Shown piece after piece: positions 56,023 to 64,000 of a DNA stretch of 64,000 nt (position 1 is the first letter of the stretch; each line of letters starts with the position of its first letter). A program made the position numbers and the translations under genes. The notes beneath the pieces are model-generated. The model had not been told where the DNA came from. It was given only the letters and a program-made list of their open reading frames with translations, and did not search any database. Source of the DNA: Clostridiales bacterium UBA7001 (GTDB taxonomy: Bacteria > Bacillota > Clostridia > TANB77 > CAG-508); the NCBI GenBank assembly GCA_002449785.1, contig DJXP01000019.1:1-64000 (forward strand), written 5' to 3'.

Positions 56023-58989
56023 ATGAAAGATGAACTTAAAAATGTAAAAGAAACTTTAAAACAATATGGTCAAGAACATTTACTATTAAAATATGATGAA
56101 ATGGATGATAACGGGAAAAAGGAATTGTTAGATCAAATTAATACAATTGATTTTGATTTAATGAAGAATTTATATGAACAAGCCAAAAAACCTATAGAAT
56201 ATAATAATGTTACTATAGAACCAATAGAGCATGTTGATAAAGCTAAGCTTACTGTAACTGAAAAAGAAATGTATGAAAAAAAGGGTATTGAAGCTATAAA
56301 ATATAATAAGCTTGCTCTTGTTACAATGGCTGGTGGTCAAGGAACAAGACTTGGACATAAAGGACCAAAAGGTACATTTATATTCTATCCTGAAAAAAAT
56401 AAATCAATATTTGAAGCGTTATCAGATACAATAAAAGAAGCTTGGAGAAAATATGATACCGTTATTCCATGGTACTTAATGACAAGTAGAGAAAATAATG
56501 ATGCAACGGTTCAATTTTTTGAAGAAAATAACTATTTTGGTTATCCAAAAGAAGCTGTAAAATTCTTTACTCAAGGTGAACTTCCAATGGTTGGTTTAGA
56601 CGGAAAGATTTTACTTGATAAAGATGGTAAAGTTAAAAAAGCTGCAAATGGTCATGGCGGAACACTATTTTCTATGGAAAAATGTGGCGTTTTAGATGAA
56701 ATGAAAGCAAATGGAATTGAATGGGTATTTATAAATGGTGTTGATAATGTTTTAGTAAAACCAGTTGACCCATTATTAATAGGTATGTCTATTCATAATA
56801 AAGTTTTAGGTTCTGTAAAATCAATAGAAAAAATTGACCCAAAAGAAAAAGTTGGTGTATTTTGTAGAAAGAATAAAAAAGTTGGTGTTGTTGAATATTC
56901 AGAAATATCTGATGAAATGGCAAATTTAAGAGATGATGATAGATCACTTGTATATGGAGATGCAAATGCTATTTTCCATTTATATAATATAAAAGGTTTA
57001 GAAAAAGTAAGTAAATTAAAACTTCCATATCATACTGCACTTAAAAAAGCAGAATATATGGATGAAAACGGAAAGATAATAAAAAGTGATAAACCAAATG
57101 CATATAAATTTGAGATGTTTATATTTGACTCATATGAAATGTTTGATGATGTTGTTGTTTTGAGAGTTAAAAGAGAAGAAGAATTTGCTCCTATTAAAAA
57201 TGCTGTTGGACAAGATAGTCCAGAAACAGCTAGAAAACTATATAAAGATTATATAAATAAAGTTGAATATACTAAAAAATATAGAGATTGGACTACAAAT
57301 CCTATATTTGATAGTGAAACTAGACAAGAACTATTAAAAATTGCTGGTGATGAAGAGGAAATTAAAGATAGATTCTATAAAGACTTAGAATTTGGAACAG
57401 CAGGAATGAGAGGAGTTATTGGTAATGGTACAAATAGAATGAATATTTATACTGTTACTAAAGCAACACAAGGCTTAGCAAATTATATTTTAAAAATGGG
57501 AACAGAATCTAAAGGTGTTGTTATAGCTTATGATTCAAGAAATATGTCACCTGAATTTAGTAAAGAGACTGCACTTTGCTTAAATGCTAATGGAATAAAA
57601 ACATATTTATTTGATTCATTAAGACCAGTTCCAGAACTATCTTTCGCAGTAAGAGAACTTGGATGCACAGCTGGAATAATGATTACAGCAAGTCATAATC
57701 CACCAGAATATAATGGATATAAAGTATATTGGGATGACGGTGCTCAAATTGTTGCTCCACATGATAAAGGTATTATTGCTGAAGTTAATAAAGTTAGAGA
57801 TTATTCATTAATTAGAAAAATATCTATAGAAGAAGCAAAGAAATTAAGACTATATAATGTAATAGGAAAAGCTATGGATAAACTTTATTTAAATGCAATT
57901 AAGAAACAAGTTTTAAATCCAGAAGTTATAAAAGATGTACAAAAAGATTTAAATATTGTATATACACCTTTACATGGAACAGGAAACATACCTGTACAAA
58001 GTGTTCTAGAAGATTTGGGATTTTCAAATGTTTTTGTTGTCCCTGAACAAGAACTTCCAAATGGAAGTTTTCCAACAGTAGATTATCCTAACCCAGAAGA
58101 TATTAAAGCATTTGATTTAGCACTTAAACTTGCTAAAAAACAAAATGCAGAGCTTGTTTTAGCTACTGACCCAGATGCAGATAGATTAGGAGTTCTTGCT
58201 AAAGATTCAAAAACAGGTGAATATAAATCTTTTACTGGAAACATGTCTGGACTTTTAATTGCTGAATATGTATTATCACAAAAGAAAGAAAAAGGAATAC
58301 TTCCAAAAAATGGAGCACTAATTACAACAATAGTTTCTTCAAATTTAGCATCAGCTATTGCTAAAGAATATAAAGCTAAGTTTATTGAAGTATTAACTGG
58401 ATTTAAATATATAGGAGAGCAAATTAGAAAATTTGAAGAAACAGGTTCAAATGAGTATTTATTTGGTTTTGAGGAAAGTTATGGATGTTTAGTAGGAACA
58501 CATAGCAGAGATAAAGATGCTATTGTAGCAGTAATGCTTTTATGTGAAGCAGCAGCATATTATAAGAAAAAAGGTCTTACATTGTGGGATCAAATGATTA
58601 ATATCTATGAAAAATATGGATATTATAAAGAAGGTATTTCTACTATTACACTTAAAGGTGCTGATGGTGCTGAAAAAATGAAAGAGCTAATGGATAGCAT
58701 TAGAAACAATCCTCCAAAAGCATTAGGTGGATATAAAGTTACTAAAATAAGAGACTATAAGTCAGGAAAAATTTTAGATGTTAAAACAGGAAAAGAAACA
58801 GAAACTGGACTTCCAACATCAAATGTAATTTATTTTAATTTAGAAGATGATAGTTGGTGCTGCGTAAGACCTTCTGGAACAGAGCCAAAAATTAAGTTCT
58901 ATATGGGTGTTAAAGGAACATCAATGAAGGATTCTGAAAAGAAATTGGAAAAATTACAAGCTGATGTATTAAAATTAAGTGAGAAGTAA
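56023..58989 (+). CDS. Fused UDP-sugar pyrophosphorylase (UAP/UGP type) and phosphohexomutase
   Basis: A 988-residue two-domain protein. Residues 1-400 are a eukaryote-like UDPGP-family nucleotidyltransferase with nucleotide loop MAGGQGTRLGHKGPKG (about 102-117), NGHGGTLFSMEK and FINGVDNVLVKPVDP. Residues 410-988 are a phosphoglucomutase/phosphomannomutase. It has FGTAGMRG, catalytic Ser in TASHNPP (about 554-560), metal loop DPDADRLG (about 716-723), sugar loop GFEESYG (about 814) and phosphate loop RPSGTEPKIKF (about 949). Together they could turn hexose-6-phosphate (glucose or N-acetylglucosamine) into the UDP-sugar on one chain. I chose the ATG at 56023 after AAAGGAG rather than the ATG at 55993 upstream of that site. 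Substrate is not certain from sequence. Confidence 0.92.
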   Translation: MKDELKNVKETLKQYGQEHLLLKYDEMDDNGKKELLDQINTIDFDLMKNLYEQAKKPIEYNNVTIEPIEHVDKAKLTVTEKEMYEKKGIEAIKYNKLALVTMAGGQGTRLGHKGPKGTFIFYPEKNKSIFEALSDTIKEAWRKYDTVIPWYLMTSRENNDATVQFFEENNYFGYPKEAVKFFTQGELPMVGLDGKILLDKDGKVKKAANGHGGTLFSMEKCGVLDEMKANGIEWVFINGVDNVLVKPVDPLLIGMSIHNKVLGSVKSIEKIDPKEKVGVFCRKNKKVGVVEYSEISDEMANLRDDDRSLVYGDANAIFHLYNIKGLEKVSKLKLPYHTALKKAEYMDENGKIIKSDKPNAYKFEMFIFDSYEMFDDVVVLRVKREEEFAPIKNAVGQDSPETARKLYKDYINKVEYTKKYRDWTTNPIFDSETRQELLKIAGDEEEIKDRFYKDLEFGTAGMRGVIGNGTNRMNIYTVTKATQGLANYILKMGTESKGVVIAYDSRNMSPEFSKETALCLNANGIKTYLFDSLRPVPELSFAVRELGCTAGIMITASHNPPEYNGYKVYWDDGAQIVAPHDKGIIAEVNKVRDYSLIRKISIEEAKKLRLYNVIGKAMDKLYLNAIKKQVLNPEVIKDVQKDLNIVYTPLHGTGNIPVQSVLEDLGFSNVFVVPEQELPNGSFPTVDYPNPEDIKAFDLALKLAKKQNAELVLATDPDADRLGVLAKDSKTGEYKSFTGNMSGLLIAEYVLSQKKEKGILPKNGALITTIVSSNLASAIAKEYKAKFIEVLTGFKYIGEQIRKFEETGSNEYLFGFEESYGCLVGTHSRDKDAIVAVMLLCEAAAYYKKKGLTLWDQMINIYEKYGYYKEGISTITLKGADGAEKMKELMDSIRNNPPKALGGYKVTKIRDYKSGKILDVKTGKETETGLPTSNVIYFNLEDDSWCCVRPSGTEPKIKFYMGVKGTSMKDSEKKLEKLQADVLKLSEK

Positions 58990-59012
58990 AATAAAAAAAT
59001 TACAAAAAAGTG

Positions 59013-59041
59013 TTGACAAGTGCAAAAAAATAGTGTAAGAT
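59013..59041 (+). promoter_or_regulatory. tRNA Lys-Glu-Thr operon promoter
   Basis: TTGACA (59013-59018), 17 bp and TAAGAT (59036-59041). A 9-bp GNRA-capped leader hairpin (59047-59068, GGCAGTTAC/GTGACTGCC with GAAA loop) follows at the expected transcript start. Confidence 0.8.
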
Positions 59042-59081
59042 ATAAAGGCAGTTACGAAAGTGACTGCCATACATTTTGTAT

Positions 59082-59157
59082 GGGCTATTAGCTCAGGTGG
59101 TAGAGCACTTGACTTTTAATCAAGTTGTCCCGCGTTCGAGTCGCGGATAGCTCACCA
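59082..59157 (+). tRNA. tRNA-Lys(UUU)
   Basis: Acceptor GGGCTAT/ATAGCTC, anticodon stem-loop CTTGA-CTTTTAA-TCAAG with anticodon TTT, T loop GTTCGAGTC, and encoded CCA. First tRNA of the operon. Confidence 0.98.
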
Positions 59158-59183
59158 AAGAATATCTTTAAGATATTCTTTAT

Positions 59184-59258
59184 GGCCCCTTGGTCAAGCG
59201 GTTAAGACATCGCCCTTTCACGGCGGAGACATGGGTTCGATTCCCGTAGGGGTCACCA
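59184..59258 (+). tRNA. tRNA-Glu(UUC)
   Basis: Acceptor GGCCCCT/AGGGGTC, anticodon loop CTTTCAC with anticodon TTC, T loop GTTCGATTC, CCA encoded. The spacer from tRNA-Lys (59158-59182) is a perfect hairpin of AAGAATATCTT and AGATATTCTT. Confidence 0.98.
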
Positions 59259-59282
59259 ATTGTACATTACACAATTGAATAT

Positions 59283-59590
<308 letters not shown>

Positions 59591-59598
59591 TAAAAGAA

Positions 59599-59635
59599 GG
59601 CTGGTATTTCGATAGGATTTACTAGTCTTTTTTTT
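59599..59635 (+). terminator. Terminator of the tRNA operon
   Basis: GGCTGGTA (59599-59606) pairs with TACTAGTC (59620-59627, with G-T pairs), followed by eight T residues. Confidence 0.8.
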
Positions 59636-59655
59636 ATAAAAAGAGAAAAACCGTA

Positions 59656-59684
59656 TTGACCTATAAAACGAAACTGTATAAAAT
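59656..59684 (+). promoter_or_regulatory. HNH gene promoter, possibly giving a leaderless transcript
   Basis: TTGACC (59656-59661), 17 bp and TAAAAT (59679-59684). Transcription would start near 59691, which is the second ATG of the gene; no ribosome site precedes either ATG. Confidence 0.65.
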
Positions 59685-60089
59685 ATGAATATGAAAAATT
59701 GTATAAATTGTAATAAGAAGATACCAAATAGAAATAAGTATTGTTCTATACATTGTCAAAAGGAATTTGAATATAAAAAGTATATTATTGACTGGAAAAA
59801 TGGTATAAAGGACGGATTAAGAGGAGACTATCAAATATCTCAGCATATTAGAAAATATTTGATGGAAAAGTATAATTGCAAGTGCAGTTTGTGTGGTTGG
59901 AGTAAGATTAATGTATATACAAATAATATTCCTCTTGAAATAGACCATATTGATGGAAATTATCAAAATAATAAAGAAAATAATTTAAGATTGTTATGCC
60001 CAAACTGTCATTCTTTAACAGAAACATATAAGGGGGCTAATTTAGACTATGGAAGAAAAATGAGAAAAAAATATTATGAAAAAATGTAA
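59685..60089 (+). CDS. HNH endonuclease-like protein
   Basis: The 134-residue protein has an N-terminal zinc ribbon (CINCNKKIPNRNKYCSIHC, about 6-24). Its C-terminal HNH nuclease core has CSLCGW, EIDHIDGNYQNNKENNLRLLC and PNCHSLT, with the HNH histidines, Asn and zinc cysteines all present. This form is common among intron- and phage-associated homing or free-standing HNH proteins. It lies 95 bp after the tRNA-Thr gene that carries a group I intron, so a link to intron mobility is plausible but unproven. The start may be ATG 59685 or 59691. Confidence 0.85.
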   Translation: MNMKNCINCNKKIPNRNKYCSIHCQKEFEYKKYIIDWKNGIKDGLRGDYQISQHIRKYLMEKYNCKCSLCGWSKINVYTNNIPLEIDHIDGNYQNNKENNLRLLCPNCHSLTETYKGANLDYGRKMRKKYYEKM

Positions 60090-60106
60090 AGAAAGGCCAA
60101 TGTGTT

Positions 60107-61705
60107 ATGAAAAAAACAAAAATTTTTACACCAGATGAAACTTTAGATAAATTTTTAAAGTGGTTTGATTTTAAAAAGAGATTAGCATTTATAACAGCTT
60201 TTGTAATTGGCTTTATAACTCATATTTCAATGATAACAGATTATATAATGAGTCAAGACGGACTTTGGAATTCTGTTCAATACTTTAGACCAGGGGATTG
60301 GGAAATAACTTTGGGCAGATGGGGAATTAATTTAATGCAGAGGTTAAACAATTATATTGCTATTCCAAATTTAACGACAATTTCTTGTATATTAATAATG
60401 TCTGTGGTTGCTGTAATTATAGTAGATTTATTCGATTTAAAAAACAAAACTTCAATAATTATTACATCTTCTATATTAGTAGTTGCGCCAACATTTTTAG
60501 TTACAGTTTTATATATTTATACATCATTATCATACTGTATGTGTTTGCTATTCTCGGTTTTGGCAATATGGAGTATATATAAAATAAAGAATAAAAAAGT
60601 AGCATACATATTATCGGTAATATTTTTTGTTTTATCTTTATCAATCTATCAAAGTTATATAGGACTATCTATTGGACTTTGCTTAATGATAAGCATAATA
60701 AATATTATAAGAGATGAAAAAAATATAAAAGAAGTACTATTAGAAATTGTAAATGTAGGGATTGCTATTATTATAGCAGGAATAATGTATTTAGTAATAA
60801 CGAAGATTATCTTATGGTTATTATGCTTAGAATTAGCAAGTTACAGAAATGCCGATAAATTTAGTATAATAGATATTATTAAAAATCTAAAAATATCATT
60901 ATTAAAAACGTATAAAGATTTCTTGGCATTTTTCCTTAGAGATAGGATTATATTTAATACCAATTATAGAAGAGAAGTTTTTTATTTATTATTATTTATT
61001 TCAACATTTATTTTAACAGTTACTAAAATAATAAAAATAGACAAAAGAAAAAGATTGATTAATTGTGCTACTTTATTTGTTTTAGCAATTTTATTGCCAA
61101 TAGCTTTAAATGTTATAGATATATTATTTATTAATACAGAAATGTATGCTTTAACAGCAGGACAAATGATTTTTATAATTCCATTTTGTCTAAGTTTAAT
61201 TGAAAGTGTCGAAAAGTATAATAGTTTAAAGTGGATTAGTATTATTTCATTATTATTTATAATTGGTACATATTATATTGCAGATAATACATCATATACA
61301 GCTCTTAAAATGACATATAATCAAGCATATGCAACAACAGAAAGATTAATTGATAGAATAGAGAATACTCCAGATTACGATAAATCTTATCCTATTATTT
61401 TTGGAGGAATAATTGGAAATAATAATTTTCCAAGAACCTCAAATATATATCAATATACAATAGGATCTGTTGTAAATAATACAGTGTTTCATGGTACATA
61501 TGGTGGACAAGTTGGTACATGGGTAAACTATTTAAAAGTTTATTTCGGAATGGATGTAATTCCTGCTGAGGCAAATTTGTATTATACTGTTGTTACAAGT
61601 GATGAATATAAAGAAATGGAAATTTTTCCTGCACAAAATTCTATAAAAATAAGAGATGGAATAATAATAGTAAAATTGAGTGATGAACCACCCGTTGCAT
61701 TTTAA
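60107..61705 (+). CDS. GtrII-like polytopic glycosyltransferase-domain protein
   Basis: This 532-residue membrane protein has about ten helices. The N-terminal loop contains the Glucos_trans_II (GtrII) hallmark SQDGLWNS and GDWEITLGRWG (about 65-75), followed by many hydrophobic helices and an extracytoplasmic C-terminal domain (about 400-532, including VVNNTVFHGTYGGQVGTW). Family members use lipid-linked sugars to decorate surface glycans. It lies 18 bp after the HNH gene and 10 bp before the M15 peptidase, forming a surface-linked cluster. Substrate unknown. Confidence 0.82.
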   Translation: MKKTKIFTPDETLDKFLKWFDFKKRLAFITAFVIGFITHISMITDYIMSQDGLWNSVQYFRPGDWEITLGRWGINLMQRLNNYIAIPNLTTISCILIMSVVAVIIVDLFDLKNKTSIIITSSILVVAPTFLVTVLYIYTSLSYCMCLLFSVLAIWSIYKIKNKKVAYILSVIFFVLSLSIYQSYIGLSIGLCLMISIINIIRDEKNIKEVLLEIVNVGIAIIIAGIMYLVITKIILWLLCLELASYRNADKFSIIDIIKNLKISLLKTYKDFLAFFLRDRIIFNTNYRREVFYLLLFISTFILTVTKIIKIDKRKRLINCATLFVLAILLPIALNVIDILFINTEMYALTAGQMIFIIPFCLSLIESVEKYNSLKWISIISLLFIIGTYYIADNTSYTALKMTYNQAYATTERLIDRIENTPDYDKSYPIIFGGIIGNNNFPRTSNIYQYTIGSVVNNTVFHGTYGGQVGTWVNYLKVYFGMDVIPAEANLYYTVVTSDEYKEMEIFPAQNSIKIRDGIIIVKLSDEPPVAF

Positions 61706-61714
61706 GGTGAAGAA

Positions 61715-62299
61715 ATGGAAAATATAAAATTTAGTATAAATAAAATAGATGAAAAACTTTACTCAAAAATGTTGGGAAAATCTATCCTGGCTGAGTATAA
61801 AGATAAAGTTAATATTGAAAGTTTAAGATATTTAAAAGTAGGTCATATAGGATTTGATGGTAAATCACATCAAGGAGAAATAATAGTAAATAGTGCATTA
61901 GCAGACGAAGTATTAGAAATATTTAAATCTTTATATGAGAAAGGCTATAAAATAGAAAAGATAAAATTAGTTGATGACTACAATGGAGATGATAATATAT
62001 CAATGGCTGATAATAATTCTTCTGCATTCAATTATAGAGTTATTCCAAATACAGATAAACTATCTAATCATGCATTGGGTAGAGCCATAGATATCAATCC
62101 ACTTTATAACCCATATATTGTAGATGATAATGTGTTTCCTCAAGAAGGCGTGGAATATGTAGATAGAACACAAAAGGATGATAGATTTATTAGAAAAAAT
62201 GATTTGATTTATAATATATTTATAAAATATGGCTGGTCATGGGGCGGAGAATGGACTAATGCAAAAGATTATCAACATTTTGAAAAAATTGAAAAATAG
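61715..62299 (+). CDS. M15-family (VanY/DdpX-like) D-Ala carboxypeptidase-like protein
   Basis: This 194-residue zinc peptidase-type protein shows NSALADEVLEIFKSLYEKGYKI, the first zinc motif NHALGRAIDINPLYNP (His and Asp, about 126-141), and the last motif WGGEW...DYQHFE with the second zinc His. M15 enzymes cut peptidoglycan peptide bonds such as D-Ala-D-Ala or L-Ala-D-Glu. No signal peptide is visible, so cytosolic or moonlighting export cannot be settled. AGGTGA lies 4 nt before the ATG and the gene is co-directional with its neighbours. Confidence 0.88.
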   Translation: MENIKFSINKIDEKLYSKMLGKSILAEYKDKVNIESLRYLKVGHIGFDGKSHQGEIIVNSALADEVLEIFKSLYEKGYKIEKIKLVDDYNGDDNISMADNNSSAFNYRVIPNTDKLSNHALGRAIDINPLYNPYIVDDNVFPQEGVEYVDRTQKDDRFIRKNDLIYNIFIKYGWSWGGEWTNAKDYQHFEKIEK

Positions 62300-62308
62300 G
62301 AGAGTATT

Positions 62309-63037
62309 ATGAATAAAGTTGTAATTGTTACAGGAGCAAGTAGAGGAATAGGGAGAAACATTGCATATAATTTAGCAATAGATGGTTATACAGTTATTGC
62401 AAATTATAATAAATCTGAAGAAGAAATAATGAAATTGAAAAATGAACTTATGGGGAAAAATATAAACATAGATATTTATAAAGCGGATGTTTCAAAATCA
62501 AGAGAGGCAAGAAATCTTATTAATTATGCTATTGAAAGATATAATAAAATAGATGTCTTAATTAATAATGCAGGTATTGCTGAAGAAAAATTATTTACAG
62601 ATGTTACTGATGATGATTTTGATATAATGCTAAAAAATAACTTATATTCTGTTTTTTATTTGACTCAAGAAGCAGTAAAATTTATGCTTAAGGAAAAAAA
62701 TGGTTTAATAATAAATATATCTTCAATTTATGCTCTTTCAGGTGGATCATGTGAAGTTCCATATTCTATGGCAAAAGCAGGTGTAGATGGATTAACTAAA
62801 AGTTTAGCCAAAGAACTTGGACCATCAAATATTAGAGTAAATTCTGTTGCACCTGGAGCTATAGATACAGATATGAATAGTAATTTAACAGAAGAGGATT
62901 GGAATGAAGTAAAAAAAGAAACTCCTCTTGGAAAAATTGGAAGACCAATAGATATTACAAGATGTGTAAAATGGTTAATAGAGGATGAATTTACAACAGG
63001 TCAAGTAATATCTCCAAATGGTGGAATTGTAATATAA
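62309..63037 (+). CDS. Short-chain dehydrogenase (FabG/YmfI-like)
   Basis: This 242-residue NAD(P)-dependent oxidoreductase has the nucleotide motif VTGASRGIGRNIA (about 7-19), INNAG (about 84-88), and the catalytic Ser in NISSIYALSGG with YSMAK (Tyr-x3-Lys, about 150-154). The closing PLGKIGRPIDITRCV and TTGQVISPNGG are typical. FabG-type 3-oxoacyl-ACP reductase and YmfI (EF-P 5-aminopentanone reductase) are both possible; absence of fatty-acid genes nearby favours neither firmly. GGAGAG before ATG. Confidence 0.85.
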   Translation: MNKVVIVTGASRGIGRNIAYNLAIDGYTVIANYNKSEEEIMKLKNELMGKNINIDIYKADVSKSREARNLINYAIERYNKIDVLINNAGIAEEKLFTDVTDDDFDIMLKNNLYSVFYLTQEAVKFMLKEKNGLIINISSIYALSGGSCEVPYSMAKAGVDGLTKSLAKELGPSNIRVNSVAPGAIDTDMNSNLTEEDWNEVKKETPLGKIGRPIDITRCVKWLIEDEFTTGQVISPNGGIVI

Positions 63038-63070
63038 AAAGAGCTTCTGTGTAGAAACTCTTTTTTATTT
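63038..63070. terminator. Bidirectional terminator between converging genes
   Basis: AAAGAGCTTCT and AGAAACTCTTT pair with one mismatch around GTGT, ending in T-runs on the plus strand and preceded by A-runs. Confidence 0.7.
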
Positions 63071-63531
63071 TATATGCTATTATCTTCATTTTTCTTTTTA
63101 TAATTTCCAGTTATAATTTTAGGTATGGTAATTAAGAGTTTGTATATTGCTAATCTCATTTTTTTAGACCAGATGTATGATTTCCTTAGTCTTCTAGCTG
63201 GTTTGTGTTTTTCAATAACTACTAAAGACATTTCAGGATGTTCAACCTCAAAAACATAATCATTTCCGTTATTATTATCCCACTCATCTTTATCATTTTT
63301 TAAACAAAATCTAAAAGTACCTTTATCTTGTAATTCTATTTCTGTTTGATAACCTAGCTCAGTTTTAATCATTTCATTTTCAGTAAATTCTTCCCATGTA
63401 TCACCAAAAGTGTATTTCATAAATACCTTTTCAGAAGAATCTTGAAAAAACTTTCCAATATAAGAAATTTTAACAGTGTTTCCAGCTGTTAATCTATCTG
63501 TATTAAAAAAAATGTTTTTAACTAATTCCAT
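63070..63531 (-). CDS. Carbohydrate-binding-module protein (CBM25/53-like)
   Basis: This 153-residue protein has no signal peptide. Residues 13-96 look like a starch-binding CBM25/53: TAGNTVKISYIGKFFQDSSE, MKYTFGDTWEEF, and KGTFRFCLKNDKDEWDNNNGNDYVFEV, whose aromatic residues (Trp-Trp-Tyr) match the family's glucan-binding platform. The tail is basic and hydrophobic (IWSKKMRLAIYKLLITIP). This suggests a glycogen- or glucan-targeting protein. It lies 50 bp after the AIM24-like gene on the same strand. Confidence 0.78.
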   Translation of the reverse strand: MELVKNIFFNTDRLTAGNTVKISYIGKFFQDSSEKVFMKYTFGDTWEEFTENEMIKTELGYQTEIELQDKGTFRFCLKNDKDEWDNNNGNDYVFEVEHPEMSLVVIEKHKPARRLRKSYIWSKKMRLAIYKLLITIPKIITGNYKKKNEDNSI

Positions 63532-63581
63532 TAATCTATATAAACATATAATTTAAAAATTATATGACTCCTTCCATTATT

Positions 63582-64000
63582 TTAATTTAACATACCACCT
63601 AAAAAGCTTCCAGCGATTCCAGCAACATTTGAAACATTACTCTTTTTATCAGCTGCATTTGCTGATACAGTATTAGTAGCATTAATTAAAGAATTTGTTG
63701 GTGCAACTGGACTCATTAATACTTTTCCAGTACCACGATATACATTAAGTAATCCTTCATTTGATAAAGCAGACCCTACTAAAGATTTAGAACTTTTTTC
63801 AACAGTAAAATCAAGTGATGTTGTCCAGCATATAGCTTGTCTACCATCAATTTTTAATTCTCCATTTTCTAAATTCACTTCAATTAGTTCCTCTTCTGGA
63901 ACATTACTTTCTAATACAGCAACACCATTTCCAGAAAGACTTAAATTAAATAGACCTTCGTTTCCAAGTACTGCTGATGATATATTTTTTCTTGATACTA
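63582..64000 (-). CDS. AIM24/TIGR00266-family protein (C-terminal part, gene continues past window end)
   Basis: The frame stays open through the window edge; a GTG at 63878 is internal, since the upstream residues SAVLGNEGLFNLSLSGNGVAVL continue the family pattern. Seen: EVNLENGELKIDGRQAICW, LDFTVEKSSK, and NEGLLNVYRGTGKVLMSPVAP, typical of AIM24 (DUF124) beta-structured proteins. The C-terminus is Gly-rich (AGSFLGGMLN). Function in bacteria is poorly known. Confidence 0.85.
   Translation of the reverse strand, partial: VSRKNISSAVLGNEGLFNLSLSGNGVAVLESNVPEEELIEVNLENGELKIDGRQAICWTTSLDFTVEKSSKSLVGSALSNEGLLNVYRGTGKVLMSPVAPTNSLINATNTVSANAADKKSNVSNVAGIAGSFLGGMLN

Overview
This window is the replication-origin region of a very AT-rich, spore-forming, Gram-positive Clostridia-type bacterium, probably an anaerobic gut or rumen lineage. 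The evidence is: the order gyrB-recF-dnaN-dnaA | rpmH-rnpA-yidD-yidC-jag-mnmE-mnmG-rsmG-parA-parB; DnaD and DnaI-type loaders; spoIIR and a GerMN-domain protein; a 2-hydroxyacyl-CoA dehydratase activase; standard-code stops; and CCA-encoded tRNAs. Genes on either side of about 28.3 kb point away from it, and DnaA boxes flank dnaA on both sides, with a DnaA-trio-like element beside dnaN. This fits a bipartite oriC.

Layout. 1-2.1 kb: start of a secreted thioester-domain/CnaB-repeat adhesin. 2.4-8.9 kb: an operon of pcrA, two unrecognised proteins and an ABC-F ATPase, preceded by a DUF1858 gene. 9.0-21.5 kb: a type IV secretion-like gene set (VirD4-, VirB2-, VirB6-, VirB3-, split VirB4- and TadZ/MinD-like) on two divergent arms around dnaD, dnaI and gyrA, without visible relaxase or integrase. 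21.6-22.1 kb: an unidentified structured RNA. 22.1-28.5 kb: gyrB, recF, a small membrane protein, dnaN, dnaA and oriC. 28.5-37.5 kb: the conserved rpmH-to-parB arm. 37.5-42.5 kb: about 5 kb of extremely AT-rich DNA with two tRNA-Ser genes and a degenerate repeat array of about 0.4 kb period. 42.6-59 kb: metabolic, envelope and sporulation genes (acyl-CoA dehydratase activase, TrhA, GerMN protein, Tex, WalJ-type MBL, MurA, SpoIIR, a UDP-sugar pyrophosphorylase/phosphohexomutase fusion) plus decayed gene remnants. 59-59.6 kb: tRNA Lys-Glu-Thr operon, in which tRNA-Thr carries a 232-nt group I intron in the anticodon loop, followed by an HNH protein. 60-64 kb: GtrII-like protein, M15 peptidase, SDR, CBM protein and an AIM24-family protein running off the end.

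Main points. (1) A split VirB4 whose N-terminal half contains no ATG, GTG or TTG codon; both halves have strong Shine-Dalgarno sites at an ATA codon, and they overlap as ATAG. VirD4 and one small membrane peptide also appear to need ATT/ATA starts. (2) A chromosomal, apparently non-mobile T4SS-like machine interleaved with replication-initiation genes. (3) A group I intron in tRNA-Thr(UGU). (4) The AT-rich repeat desert beside parAB. (5) A structured RNA of about 490 nt next to gyrB. All identifications come from reading motifs; no database search was run.
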